DNA of 64,000 nucleotides from Clavulina sp. PMI_390 (taxonomy: Eukaryota; Basidiomycota; Agaricomycetes; Cantharellales; Hydnaceae). The DNA lies in the NCBI GenBank assembly GCA_015039315.1, contig WIDE01000085.1, positions 1-64,000 on the forward strand, given 5' to 3'. A program made the position numbers and the translations under genes. A model generated the notes under the pieces. It had not been told where the DNA came from, did not search any database, and was given only the letters and a program-made list of their open reading frames with translations. This document shows positions 1 through 12,187 of the stretch, piece after piece; position 1 is the stretch's first letter; the number at the start of each line of letters is the position of its first letter.

Positions 1-1901
1 CTCGGGGAGGAGCAGGATCATATGACCACGCTTAGGGCTTTCATCAACACTAAGCTAAATGGCGAGGATTTCAACGACTCCGATTGGTTGCCAAGCTTTA
101 AAGAGGGTGTTATCAGTACTTTAATCGACAAATCTCAGTCCATGTCCGTGTGTTTCCCCCTCCAATCAACGCTTGTCTTTGTAAAATCTGATCTTGCTAT
201 ATTTCTAGGTTCCTATGGGCCCAGCTCCAGATTGAGACTTTGAAAGGCTGTTGGCAGACCGAAGCAAGCCTCAGGCTGTTAGATCTTCCTCCAGACCTAG
301 CAGCCACATACGACCGAATTTTCAACTCAAGTGTTGTGCAGCATCGGGAGAGCTTTCGAATTGTGGTTGAATGTATTATTGCTGCGACCGCTCGGGGACG
401 GGCTCTGTTTCCGGCAGAGGTCCAGGAGATACTGCGATTTGACCTCATCCCTGCCTTAGAGAAGCCAACATGCTTGGTTGTGGCAGCCACTCATCAAGAA
501 GCTAGAAAGCACAGTCCGCTTGCTCAAACTCGATTTGATATATTCAAATATCTACCCAGGGCTCTATTCAAGCTTGACGAAAAGGATGGTAGCATTGGAT
601 TTATCCATTTCACAGTCCAAGAGTATCTTGTCTCTCAACCCAAGTCTGAGAATGACCCACGCCACCAATTTGGGACTTCTCTTCTCGATGCAAGGACTGC
701 CTATTTCCTTGTGCTCATGAGCACATTTGAGAGTGTGAATGCCCCCTATGTCCCCAACCTCATGCGCTATGCTGAGAAATCCTGGTATATTCATGCAAAG
801 TTGGCATTGGCCGATAATTTGTCAATTACGAATCCTCTGGAGCACTTCCTCAATCCAGATTCTCAGTCCTTTAATGACTGGGTGGAGAGGCGATATCATG
901 ATTTCGATCTTGAATATTATAGAGAGAGTGACACAGCGCATTCTCATCATGATCATCCAATCCATTGGGCTGTCCGCATTGGTTCGCTGGCTCAGGTGAA
1001 GCGCCTCTGCCAGCTTGACTCAGAAAACGACACAGAGCCTCACTCGGACATCCGCAATGCGTATGACAGTCTGAACTGGACCCCTCTTTGCTGGGCAGCT
1101 GTGTGTGGTAATGTTGAGATATTTACTTTCCTTTTGGAGGGGAATACATCCTGGACACATCAACATGTTGGCCCATTCCGCAATGAATATGGGAACCAGG
1201 GCGAAACAACCACAGTCCTTGACATTTTGCTCTCTGCAAAGGGTCAACTACTGCACATTTCACGTGTGGATGAGCTTAAAAGTGCCCGTCTTGCATGGCC
1301 ACTGGATTCCTTTCACTTGTTATACCGCTTACACGCACAATCAGCCACTATGGTGCAAGCACTCTTAGATACTGCCACAAATCCACTGGTTATTGAACTA
1401 CTATCAGCCCGTGATGTACTTGGCTTTACACCACTCCTGCAAGCTCTCGAACGGCTGCGCAACCAGGAGGAGCATCCTTGGCTTTTGGACCTTGTTAGGG
1501 TGTTGCTATCTAAAGGTGCCAACCCCCATATACAAACCAAAGACGGCAAGGGAATTGCCCACATTGCATGCAAATATAACGCGTGGATTATTCCAGCACT
1601 GATAGCCGAGATCAAAATTGACGTGAATCTCAGCGACAAGAATGGTGACACACCCTTACACATTGTGGTGGAGTGGAGCATGGAGTCCGTTGAAATTCTG
1701 TTGAACGCGGGTGCAGATCCCAACAAGCGCAATAGCAAAGGGGATGGGCCACTTGATATCGTCCTAGAGAAAATTGCTGATTATCAGGATGCTGCCCCCA
1801 GGAGCCAAGAGGGATACCTCCTCGAGGGCTACAAGAAGAAGCGTGAATTGCTTGAAAGATATGGCGCACGATTGCACTCCCAAGCCCGCAACAAAGATTA
1901 G
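1..1901 (+). CDS. NACHT-ankyrin (NLR-like STAND) protein, 5' truncated by window
   Basis: This is the C-terminal 611 residues of a fungal NLR-like protein. Exons are 1-143 and 209-1901; intron 144-208 (GTCCGT...TAG) splits the Met codon of the conserved S-M-F-L-W-A-Q-L motif that closes the NACHT module. The visible part holds the end of the NACHT region, a helical linker, and ankyrin-type repeats near residues 300-330 (DHPIHWAVRIGSLAQV, LNWTPLCWAAVCGN) and 480-570 (VLLSKGANPH, NGDTPLHIVVEWS, ILLNAGADPNKRN). STAND proteins of this type are signalling NTPases implicated in fungal non-self recognition and cell death; that role is inferred here. It is closely related to the complete gene at 5495-9176, so the missing N-terminus probably carries a Goodbye domain and a P-loop. 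The first 69 bases differ from the paralogue at only two positions. Confidence 0.85.
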
Positions 1902-4900
1902 CAGTCCATGTTTTCCTCATAAAGCCCTATGTAGGCCCCGCTCACACCCATCAGTGAGCTCCATCTATCTCACAACTCATGTGCCGCTCCAACACATGTA
2001 TTCGTAAAAGCTCTGGGTCGTACCACACAAAAGTATGAATGATGTCAGTACTAGAGCTCGCAAATGAAGTAAATCCTGTTGAATAAAAGAGAGAAGGTAT
2101 ATAGCGATATCAAGGTTGAGATCGAGAGTGGAGTACACACAACAGCTCTGCGCGTGTGCGTGATTATACAAAAAGGGGAGTGACCGGAAAATGGTGATAA
2201 TATATGGTAGTAGTTATGCGATGCTGTTAGATCAAATGAGGCTGATATATCTAGAAGAAGTGCTGTAGAAATTAAGATAGTATATCGTTGCTGTGGTCAG
2301 TCGGAATGCATACCAGAGGAAAGCAAGGAAAAAGATTCACACTCAATCCCTGCCATCTACAGAGAGAAGGAGAGAGGGAGCATCGTCGACCGGCAGCAGT
2401 CGGCCGTTTCGCTCTCCCAGTGGCGAGAAGATCCTCGAAAAACGGTATTGGTGGGTTTAGTTGAGGTGAATGTCATACTCTATTACAACGACACCAGTAG
2501 CGATAAAAGGGTCAGCATCTTTTACTTGCAGAAGAAACCAAGCGCACTGATGATATCGTGGAGGGAAAGGGAGAGGAAGACGGAATACGACCTACCGCTC
2601 TGTGCACGCGATGGCTGTTGCATTCTTGGTTTAATGTTTTTCTTAGCCTCTCCACGCATACGCACATGCATGCAGGCGCGCTTAGACGAGATCCAAAATG
2701 GAATCGCAAATGCTGGTAGCGCGCATGATGAGGAGGGGACGAGGAGAATCCGGAATTGGCGCACGTGCTGCCATCTTAATGTGAGGCGTAGACAGCTACC
2801 AGGGAAGAAGGCCGCGACCAAGGAGGAAGTCCAGGGAGCATCGTCAAATATGTGATTCGCTTCGGCACCTGTCGCCTGCAGGAGGTGAGAGTCCCAGTGT
2901 CGAGTCTGTGTAGCGGCTGAGCCACAACTTAGGGGAGGTGAGATGCCATGATGTGCCTGCATGTGGGAGTGGATCGGAAGGAAAGAACAACAACGAAGAC
3001 AAGAATGGTAATGATGATGAAAGGCGAGCGATGTCTTGAGAGAACGATATGCGTGTATCAGTCAATCTGAGGATCAGCAGCCGTGTAGATCTACGAGCAC
3101 TCCCAAATGGCGTGGCCTGCATACGATATGACCCGATGGTCAACTTGACTTCATTCTCAAGGAAGGCTCATCCCGAATCTCCGAAACACCTCCTCGGGCC
3201 TTGAACAGTGTTCGCATGGGGCGCTCATCGTCTCCCCTCTCTCCATTCCTCTCTCCTTCGGAAGTGACTGTATGGGGTGCCCATATCGATAGCGCCGCGT
3301 CTCCTCCGACACATCATCGTCATTGCATCTCTCTCCCTCACTCTCGCGTGTTCTTACCTCTCACACTCAAAAACTCTTGGAATCACCTCACTCGCCTCTT
3401 CCAATGTCATCCTTACCCTTCTGTACATCGTCACATCCTTCGTAATGATGATCAGATAACTCATCTCACAGCGTTTGCCCATTGCCTATTGTGTCTGTTC
3501 TCACAACCTTGCTGTAACACCATCAAGATACCTTCTATACGTCTTGTGTGATGCGAGCAGGGACCTTTCGACGACTATGACGATGGTGATAATACTAGCG
3601 CAAATGAACGATCCCTGCATGCGTACGCTCCGGGGCGTCGTGGACAGGAGGATCGCTGTACACTACCAAAGACAGTGAGTTCAGTGTTATAGACGCCATC
3701 CCCGTCACTGGCTTCACCATCATCATCCACCCATCCAGCTCCCCTCACCCACCCCCACCTCCCAGCCCCCGCGCCTTCTGCACCCATGCACAAACCACAC
3801 AAATACGCCTACGTAAGCGCATGCCCGCGGTGATTGCGATGTCGGTCGCTTATTAGGACCCCTCTTACCTAGCTCTCTCGACCGCGTTGGTGTCATTGGT
3901 GGCGGTTGTGGTAGCGTCGAGCAAAATGCGAGTGAGGAGGGCGGTGGACTCGCCAGGCCGAGCTGGGCTGACTACCAGTGCGATCCCGCTCATGACCTCG
4001 TCGCTGCTGTTGCGCTCAAGGTAAGGGTTCGTTTACGTTGTTTTCCCCATCCCCTCTCTATTCTCCTTGACTGGTATCATCACCCGCCTACTCATCTGTT
4101 CTTCTTTGACCATTCCCTCTATTTGGATCTCGTTTGGTATACCCTCTCATTTGCTCAAGTGCTGCCTCGATAAATGTGTCGCATACCTTGTTGTGCTCGC
4201 TACACAACACAGCCCATCCATGCATATGCGAGCCCTCATGGTTGCATCACCTAGAGTAGCGCCGAACGTGATTATCCAGTCCTCCATCAATCCACGTTAA
4301 CATCTGTTCATGGCGGTCAAATCTTCCTCGCCTCCCCTCCTCCGCTCATTCCACCGATCGCTCTTGTGCTTTTGGCCCATGCTACACTGGCATCGTTCGG
4401 ACATCTATGCGATTACTCATGTTGCTGTTCTGTTACTTATAGCCTTGCCCATCCGCTCCGGCTCAGGCCACTGGTTAACTAGCCCGCGAGTGATGGGGGT
4501 GAAAGAGAATGCATGGCGTGATACGATGTTTCCCTCCGCTAGTCATCGGCCTCCTTCTTCATTACAACTCCTTGGTGCCATACACCATCAGCACAATGCG
4601 TGGGCGGCCAATTATCCGTCGAGATCCGGATTGTTATACCCCTGGTCCCACAAGAATATATACGCGCCCCACTCGTTGCGCAGTATGACATCTGTAGTGG
4701 AAGAGGACGCCACACTTCGGCATGGGGAAGGGGTGTCCTTCTCTACCCCAGCACAGATTTATGGTCAGTGCAGCACGTCTTTTTTAGGGCTTTCCACCCC
4801 ATCGCCCACTATTCTGCACAGCTTGGAGCTACTCCCGGCTGTGACTCGTCTAATCGTTAGTCATTGAATCACTGTTGAAGAGAGAGAGCGTAGTCTGGGA

Positions 4901-5494
4901 TACCTGGATTGAGCAGTATACTATCTCCCAAACGACAGGATTCAGTCAAAATTTCTCAACGATCTCGGGCTGTGCCTTGTCTCATTAGCAAAGTGTATCG
5001 CTTTTTCTCTTTTGAGTGCGATTTGGTAGCAGGTGCCTGGGAACCCAGCTAATTGGCTGATTCGTATCTCATGAATCTCCCTACTCTCGTGTGTGATTTG
5101 TACGAATCGATGGGATAATAAAATGTGGTACGGGCCCCCACGGTGATTTGTTTCACTGTTCTCTCGAGACGCGTGTGAGTTCTTACAAGCCGTATGTATT
5201 AGAGGACCTAGCCAAAACGATTCAGGTCCCAAATGACTCCAGACAGACAAGAGTTGGCCCAATTGACGTACAATGGGGTTTGTCAAGGCGATCATCATTA
5301 GGCGCTTGTTTGGCTCGCGAGGAGCCGCTGATTCCGCCACTTTTCCGGCACAGCTTTCACGTTCCAAATCCGGCATCCTCTGCCAGGAACCACCTTAGCT
5401 TATGTTAACTATTGCTGTGAACCTCTTGCCCTTCTCTATCCCATAGACTGTTCATCACCCCCACCTCGCCAAAGAGACTGCCATACCCAACACC
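1902..5494. other. Intergenic region between the tandem NLR genes
   Basis: No gene is supported here. Bases 1902 to about 2100 match the 3' flank of the second NLR gene (9177 to about 9370) with substitutions, so the duplication unit extends past the stop codon. A diverged repeat lies at about 3091-3215. Stretches at 3850-4020 and 4310-4867 stay open in one frame but show no recognisable domain, and splice signals around them do not resolve into a gene. The last 80 bases lead to the ATG at 5495. Confidence 0.6.
3091..3215. repeat. Diverged dispersed repeat, copy A
   Basis: This segment aligns by eye with 11051-11168. Shared blocks include CTCAAATG / CCCAAATGG near the left end and CCTTGAACA(A/G)TGTTCGCAT at the right end. 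A third partial match (CTTTGAATAATGTTCGCATC) is at about 11476-11495. Copies A and B both lie downstream of an NLR gene. No coding content or terminal repeats were seen. Confidence 0.5.
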
Positions 5495-8400
5495 ATGCCC
5501 CTCCCGCTTCCAGCTAGTGACGACGATGATGGGACTCTTGATACCTTGTGGAAGGAAGCTATTCATGAGTTCGAAGAATCCTCGGGAAAGGCCCTAAACG
5601 ATCCCACATTATCTGGAATCTTCGGGAATGATCTAACAAGCGAATCGATTGATAATGCTCTGGTTAAGTGTGGTGTTGACCTCAAGAAGTTTCGCAACAG
5701 AGGATCTTTTGTTCTCAATATCCTGAAACCATTCCTTGACACGTTCAAGGCTGTAATTGACCCTGTTGGGGACATTGTAGCAAATGTGAGTTGTCTATTG
5801 ACCCTCATGTGAGTAGCTCAAAGGACTGATCCTTAACCTCTCAAAAGGCTGGTGTCCCCGGTGGGGCAGTAATCTTTGCTGCGGTTGGTCGCTTGCTCAA
5901 GGTTCGTGCTTGGTCTTCCTATCAGTGATGGCGGCTGAACTCAGCGACCACTTAGGCGATCCAAGGCGTCTCCAAACACTATGACGACTTGGCCGAAGCT
6001 CTCATCCAGATTCACGGCATGCTAGCTCGTGTCAAATTTCTTTGTAATGCGGATGCCATAGAACCTGCTCTGCGCAAGTTGTGCATTGAGACATTATCCC
6101 ATGTCCTTGTAATCGTCTCGCATTTTGTAAAATACTGTGCGGCCGCACGGTTCAACCGGGCTTCCAAGGTTTTAGGCGCTCGTATTGGTGAGCTCTTCGG
6201 CTGATCCTTACACAAACCCCACCTATCAATAATGAGGTTTCAGGGGATTTACTAAACCAGGTCGCTGGGAGAGACAAGGCCCAGGTTGCTTTGGCAGAAC
6301 TTGGACGTTTGATCAGGGAGAGCGACCAGTTCATCATCGCTCAGACTTTCGCTGTGACTACCCAAAGTAAGCAACCTAATCACTCATCACAACGGGCCAA
6401 TATCGAAGCTTCTTGCTTTACTTTAGCCCACAACCTACAGAGTGAGAATTCCCAATTAAATTTGCATATACGTGACCACTGATATACCGATAGGGCTGCA
6501 GCTAATAGTCGAGAGGATTGCGCCCCCTAATGCCAGTCAGAACCAGGATGAGCGACTCGAACAGGGTAAGGTGATTCCCGGTCACGCAAAATGGCTTATC
6601 AGTTCGGAGCGATTTAACAAGTGGTTTGAGAGCTCGAATAATTTCTTCTGGGTCTCCGCTAATGGTATGCAACAATTCAATTGGGTTGTCTGTGGAATTA
6701 CCCTGACGAATCGATGAAGCTGGAGTGGGGAAGAGTGTTTTATGGTGCGTCTGTCCTCCTCAGAACGTTTGATTGATCCGCAACTTACTGTTTCAAATCG
6801 TTAAGTGCGGAAGTGATTAAACACCTTCAAAAGCGCTCTTCTTTGTCGAAAGCGGCGATTGCGTATCACTACTTTGATTACAGGGTGCCTGATAAACGCC
6901 TATACAACAAATTCCTTGCATCAATTATAGCCCACTTCAGTGATACATCATCCGAATGCGAAAAGGTTCTCTTGTCTGCCTTTTCACGGGCGCGTATTCC
7001 AACAGATGTATCAAGGAGCAAGCTTGAGGCTGTTGTTGAGTCTATGCTTGCCACCCGGGTTTCTAAACTCCTTGTTGTTGATGCGCTGGACGAATGCATG
7101 GAGGAGGGCAATAATCGGAAGCTGCTGCTTTCCTATCTAAGTGATCTTTTCAAGAAGCTGGTACCTCAAAGCGGAAATCTTCGCATATTTGCCACCAGTC
7201 GTCCATTACGCGATATAGAGCGCGCTCTCTGGCATGCCCACAACAAGGTTGTTACTCATCGGTTGCAACTCGGGGAGGAGCAGGATCATATGACCACGCT
7301 TAGGGCTTTCATCAACACTAAGCTGAATGGCGAGGAGTTTGAGGGTTCCGATTGGTCGCCAAGCTTTAAGGAGGGTGTTGCAAGCACTTTAATTGATAAG
7401 TCCGAATCCATGTCCGTTGTATCTGTTCTCTCTCCTAAAATAAACCATTATGCCGTCTGATTTCCCTTCTTCATTAGGTTTTTGTGGGCACAGCTCCAGA
7501 TCAAACAGTTGGCAGGCTACACTCAGACGGAAGCAAGTCGGATGCTGCTAGACCTTCCAACAGATGTAGCGGCAACATATGCTCGTATCCTCCGCGAGGT
7601 TGATCCGCGGCGTCGAGAGACCATTCGCGCCGTATTTGAATGCATTATTGCTGCAAATCTTCAAGGCCAACCTCTAACTTCAGCTGAAATCCAGGAGATT
7701 CTGCGATTTAACCTACAATCCACCCAACAGAAGCCCAAATGCCTGTATGTCGGGTTCAATTACCGGGAGGATGAGTCCCATCCTGGGTCTCTCAAAAGCA
7801 AAGTAGACTTTGATGTTTTCAAATATCTGCCGAGTGCTTTAATCAAGCTTGACGACGATGGTGGTGTCCAGTTTATTCATTTCACAGTCCAAGAGTACCT
7901 CCTCTCGGAACCTGAGTTCAATGAAGGTCTCCATCGCCACTTTGCCACTTCATTGCAGAATGCCAGGTCCACATACTTCCTTGTATCAATGAGCGCGCTT
8001 GACAGGGTGAACTCCCACTCTGTTCCCATTCTCATGCGCTATGCTAATGAATCGTGGTACAATCACGCAAAGTTAGCCTTAGCTGATGATATTCCAATTT
8101 TAAATGCTCTGGAGCACTTCCTCGACCCAAACTCTCCATCCTTTAGTGACTGGGTAGAGAGAAGATACGAAGATCTTGATCTTTCAGATTATAGAGACGT
8201 TGATACGGCACATTCTCATCGTGATCATCCAATCCACTGGGCCATCCGTATAGGCTCCCTGGCCCAGGTGAGACGTCTCTGCCAGTTCGATCCAGAGAAA
8301 AGAACAGAGCCTCCCCTGAACATCTGCAACGCGTATGACAGTCTCAATTGGACCCCCCTTTGTTGGGCTGCTGTCTGTGGTCACGCGGAGATATTCAAAT

Positions 8401-9176
8401 TCCTTTTGGAGGCGAATACAACTTGGCCTCATCAACACGTTGGCCCATTCCATGATCAATTTAGGCGTCAGAGGGAAACAGCCACAGTCCTCAACATTCT
8501 ACTTTGTACGAATATAAGGCCACTGCACATTCCTGGTGTGGCTCCTTCGGAAGACACGCCATTTGCATGGCCATTACGAAATCTCTACTCATTATCCGAC
8601 TTGCGCTCACAGTCAGCCACTATGGTGCAGGCACTCCTAGACAGTGTCACAGATACAACAGCCACTAACCTACTATCAGCACATGACTTATCCGGCTATA
8701 CACCACTCCTGCGAGTTCTCCTAGGATGGAGGCTTGATGGGGAGAAGCAGAATTGGATGTTAAATCTCATCAGGGTGCTGCTATCCAAAGGCGCCAATCC
8801 TCATGTACAAGCCAACAACGGTAAGGGTATTGCCCACATTGCATGCATAAATAATTCGTGGATTATTCCAGCGTTGATGGCAGATATCACAATTGATGTG
8901 AATCTCAGCGATAAGAATGGTAATACACCTTTACATGACGCAGTGCAGATGAACTTGGGGGATGTTGAAATTTTGTTGAATGCAGGTGCAGATCCCAACA
9001 AGTGCAACAGCAAAGGGGATCAACCGCTTGATATTGTTGTAGAGGAAATTGCTAGGCATCAGAATGCCACCCTTGGGTACTCAAGGTGGCTTGCGCTGCG
9101 ATGGGAGAATGGGAAGCGTGCCGTTCTTGAAGAACATGGTGCACGGTTGCACTCCCAAGTGCGCAAAAGAAGTTAA
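5495..9176 (+). CDS. Goodbye-NACHT-ankyrin (NLR-like STAND) protein, complete
   Basis: Predicted 1071 aa from nine exons: 5495-5785, 5848-5901, 5956-6187, 6244-6366, 6427-6441, 6494-6664, 6720-6744, 6806-7411 and 7478-9176. The 15-nt exon is optional because skipping it keeps frame. Residues about 1-130 resemble the fungal STAND N-terminal Goodbye domain (LWKEAIHEFEESSGKAL). NACHT follows: Walker A NAGVGKS at about 297-302, encoded mostly by the 25-nt exon 6720-6744, and Walker B LLVVDALDEC near 392. The SMFLWAQLQI motif marks the end of the module. Ankyrin-like repeats occupy roughly residues 760-800 and 940-1030 (NGNTPLHDAVQ, ILLNAGADPNKCN). This family acts as ligand-sensing NTPases in fungal innate immunity or heterokaryon incompatibility; the ligand here is unknown. 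It is a tandem paralogue of the gene at 1-1901. The ATG was chosen because it starts the Goodbye-like segment and nothing upstream extends it. Confidence 0.87.
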
Positions 9177-11050
9177 TAGTCCACTTTTACCTCATTTACC
9201 CCCATGCAGGCCCCGCTCACACCCATCAGTGAGATCCATCTATCTCAAGACTCATGTGCCAGTCGAATATCTGTATTGGTGATAACTCCAAGCCGTAATA
9301 TACAAAAAAGGACGCAAGATCTCAGTATAGAGCGAGCAACCAAATCAAATTCTGTTGGACAAAGAGAGAATCAGGTACTATCAGGTATTATTATCCTTAT
9401 ATTGACCTCGAAATTTCCTAATGCAGCCGCTGAAGCCCCGAACACCCTCAATTCGCGCCAAACCCCGCTGAGAACACTCCACAGATCAAATCGCCTATGC
9501 TGACCAGTGGGGCGACCTGTGGAGCGATTGCCGGTCACCAGAGCCGGAGCCAAATGCTGGCACCACCGCGTTACTCTGCCTCTGCCTCGAATTATGGATT
9601 CGTTGCGTCGCTCGCCATGTAGTCACCTCGGAGCGGCCTTATTCCACGTTAGACAATACAAGAGCGGGAAGAACGACCGGAAGCTGATTGGCTCTCTATG
9701 GGTCATGCCCGCCACACTGGTCCGCCTGTTACTCTCACGTTTCGCACTTGCATCTCTCCATCCTCCTCCCACCATCTTGCGTTCGTTACATGCTGATTAC
9801 CCGATATTCTGATACCAAGATAGCTTTCTATTATGCTGGGGCCGTTCGTAGCCGTGTGGGCCGCATTTGCTGCCCTCGGGATACTTGAAGGTGAGCACTG
9901 CCGCGTTCAAAAGCATGGCTATCGTTCTACGAGATCCACACCCTATACCAGATGGCTCACGCGTATGATGGGGTGCCAAGCCTGCCCTGCAACTACCACG
10001 GCTGCCTTTTCCCTTCATTGGCGACTCGCGTTTGGTGCTGTGCTCATGACGCCACAATCGCTTCAGCTCTGCCTCAGTGTATCCCATTTCTGTTCTCTAT
10101 ACCCCTCGATAATGTGCCAGTATGATCTTTTACGTTGATCAGTCCACGATTTCTCAGAGTACTAGGGTTTTCTCATAGCATGACTTGGAGACGGTTGTAG
10201 TTCTCAGGTTCGATTGCCATTTACGGCCGGTTTGACTGATTTTCTCGCAATCTATGAGCTCTAATTTTTCTAGGAGGTGGTCCTTACTTGCTTGAAACGT
10301 GTAAACGAACATTTCATCAATGTTCCCCATGAAACACTTAACATGATCTTCCAATTGGCTCCTTATGTCACTAAGGCACCGTGTACCTTCACACATATAT
10401 CCATCACTAATCAAGATTCACCTCAATATCATCATCTGTATCATACGTATCAACCTTCTTCATAATGTGAACTTGATCACCTCAATCCTTATTCAGAGTT
10501 GACACATTCCACACCTATCCCTCAATCATCCTCTGTTCACCTTTAGCCCTGTACCACAGTCTCCTTGCTTGGGCGTTGAATGCCTTGCAAGATATGTGAT
10601 CTCTGAGGTGACTTACAATCGCAATCATGATTTCTGTCCGCTTGCTATGCTTGAGAGACGGCTTTGAAGCTCAAGTGATTGTTTACTAACATCCACATCC
10701 TACGGCCACTTTAATTGCGGATAGCTTTAAATTATAAGATAATTGTGCGCTGCGGCTTTGTCCGTCCTCCGCCAGAGCTTTGCACTTCTCAGTGATGCAC
10801 CGAGTCCGTGAAATACATCATGGTTCCGCAACATCATCAACCGTGATTTATCAACAAACAGTTTCACGAGTTATACGAATCAAGAACTCTCGCAATATAT
10901 ATTTAATCACAGAGATGCTAGAAAAAGTCTGGTGCCAAATGTGTTGTTGTACCATCAGAGTGTGGCGATGATGAGAATGAAGGAAAGGGGCTGACTTGAA
11001 CGACTGAGTGCAAGGATCTAACAGGCGAGCAATCAAAGACCCCGTCGGTC

Positions 11051-11168
11051 CTAGCTCGCTCTCAAATGCCATGATCCATACATAATAGGACATGGTGTCG
11101 AATCTGACTAGTTGTTCGAGGAAATGAGCCGGGCTTGAAGAGGGCCTTGAACAATGTTCGCATCCAAC
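11051..11168. repeat. Diverged dispersed repeat, copy B
   Basis: Counterpart of the segment at 3091-3215, in the same orientation. The most similar part is the right end, GCCTTGAACAATGTTCGCAT at about 11140-11162. A shorter related block recurs at 11476-11495. Nature unknown; it could be a decayed transposon relic or part of the NLR segmental duplication. Confidence 0.5.
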
Positions 11169-11920
11169 CACTTATCACTCCATCGTGTCACCATCGTATC
11201 CTCTTCTTGCTCTTCTTTTCTCTCTGTTTTGGGGGTCGACTATATAGGATTTATATAACGCCGTATCGCGTACTTATTCTCTCTAATGCCCGCATTGCCC
11301 ATGAACATTACACGCATTCTCCACTCATCGCTCATACTCCCCGCGCTTCTATCTTTCGACGCCCCCTCCCAAATGTCACTCGTCCACGCCTGCCTCGTGA
11401 TGTAGAAATGCCATATTCTAGTCGCTTGTTCCGCCTTTTGGCGATCTTTCCTTGAGAAAGTGGGGAAGGCTGGCGCTTTGAATAATGTTCGCATCTGGTC
11501 CGCTAAGTTGTTCGCGTTGATTCTCATTCATCCTCATCTCCGGCGTCATCTTCTTCTTCCCCTCTCTACTCTTCGGAGATAAGCATACGATGTGCTCACA
11601 GCGACATGATAACATGATCTCCCACTTACACTCTTATATCCCTAAATCTCACACTGCTGGACCATGGAACTTCTATTACGAATCCATTTAGGACAACTTG
11701 TTTGACTCTGAGTTACGCGATGAAATGTGAGACTGTCGCCTCGCTTCGAAGGACTCTCCATCAGGTCTAGAATTACCTCCGTGCGCGTTTTGATCATGCA
11801 ATATTTCTGCGGCCGACTCCTCCAGAGAAGAACTTGCGGCTCTATCAACAGTTCTCGAATTTCAATGATGGGCGGCTGCAATGCCCGAAGCATACATATT
11901 TTTTGAATTGGCACGTGCTC

Positions 11921-11988
11921 GAAACTCTCCATGTGAGCCAAGCCTTGGTTCGGAGTATTATCGCTGCCGCCAAGATCATCTGGTTACC
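11921..11988 (+). promoter_or_regulatory. Conserved upstream block of secreted-protein gene 1
   Basis: The block begins with GAAACTCTCCATGTGAGCC and lies 267 bp before the ATG at 12188. Its first 23 bases are identical to the block at 13842, and later parts stay alignable without gaps. A CACGTG box sits just before it at 11912-11917. A TATA box (TATATAAG, 12095-12102) lies between the block and the ATG. Confidence 0.6.
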
Positions 11989-12187
11989 ATTCCGTTGGAC
12001 GCTGGTGCGGCGTATAGGTGCCTAACCCTGAGCTGATTCGCCCTCTATTAGTGATCGACCCGACTCATCGCTACTTCCCACCACATTTTCCTGGTATATA
12101 AGACGATTTCATCTGATCTCAACACACCCGTCCCCACAATAGCTCTTTTTGCAAGAGAACTACTCCTTGCCCTCTGGGCTCTGCATA

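Larger units (their letters stand above)
9177..12187. other. Intergenic region between NLR genes and secreted-protein genes
   Basis: No convincing gene. The first ~190 bases are the duplicated NLR 3' flank. At 9834 a short hydrophobic reading frame (MLGPFVAVWAAFAALG) ends at a plausible donor, GTGAGC, near 9890, but no second exon could be joined to it. Repeat copy B lies at 11051-11168. The last 280 bases are the promoter of the first secreted-protein gene. Confidence 0.55.

Noticed and set aside
4310..4867. 185-codon open frame on the plus strand upstream of the second NLR gene
   Set aside because: No recognisable domain, no paralogue in the window, and composition like the surrounding non-coding DNA.
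9834..9892. Short hydrophobic signal-peptide-like start ending at a GTGAGC donor
   Set aside because: No downstream exon could be joined in frame; probably a chance frame or a decayed gene.
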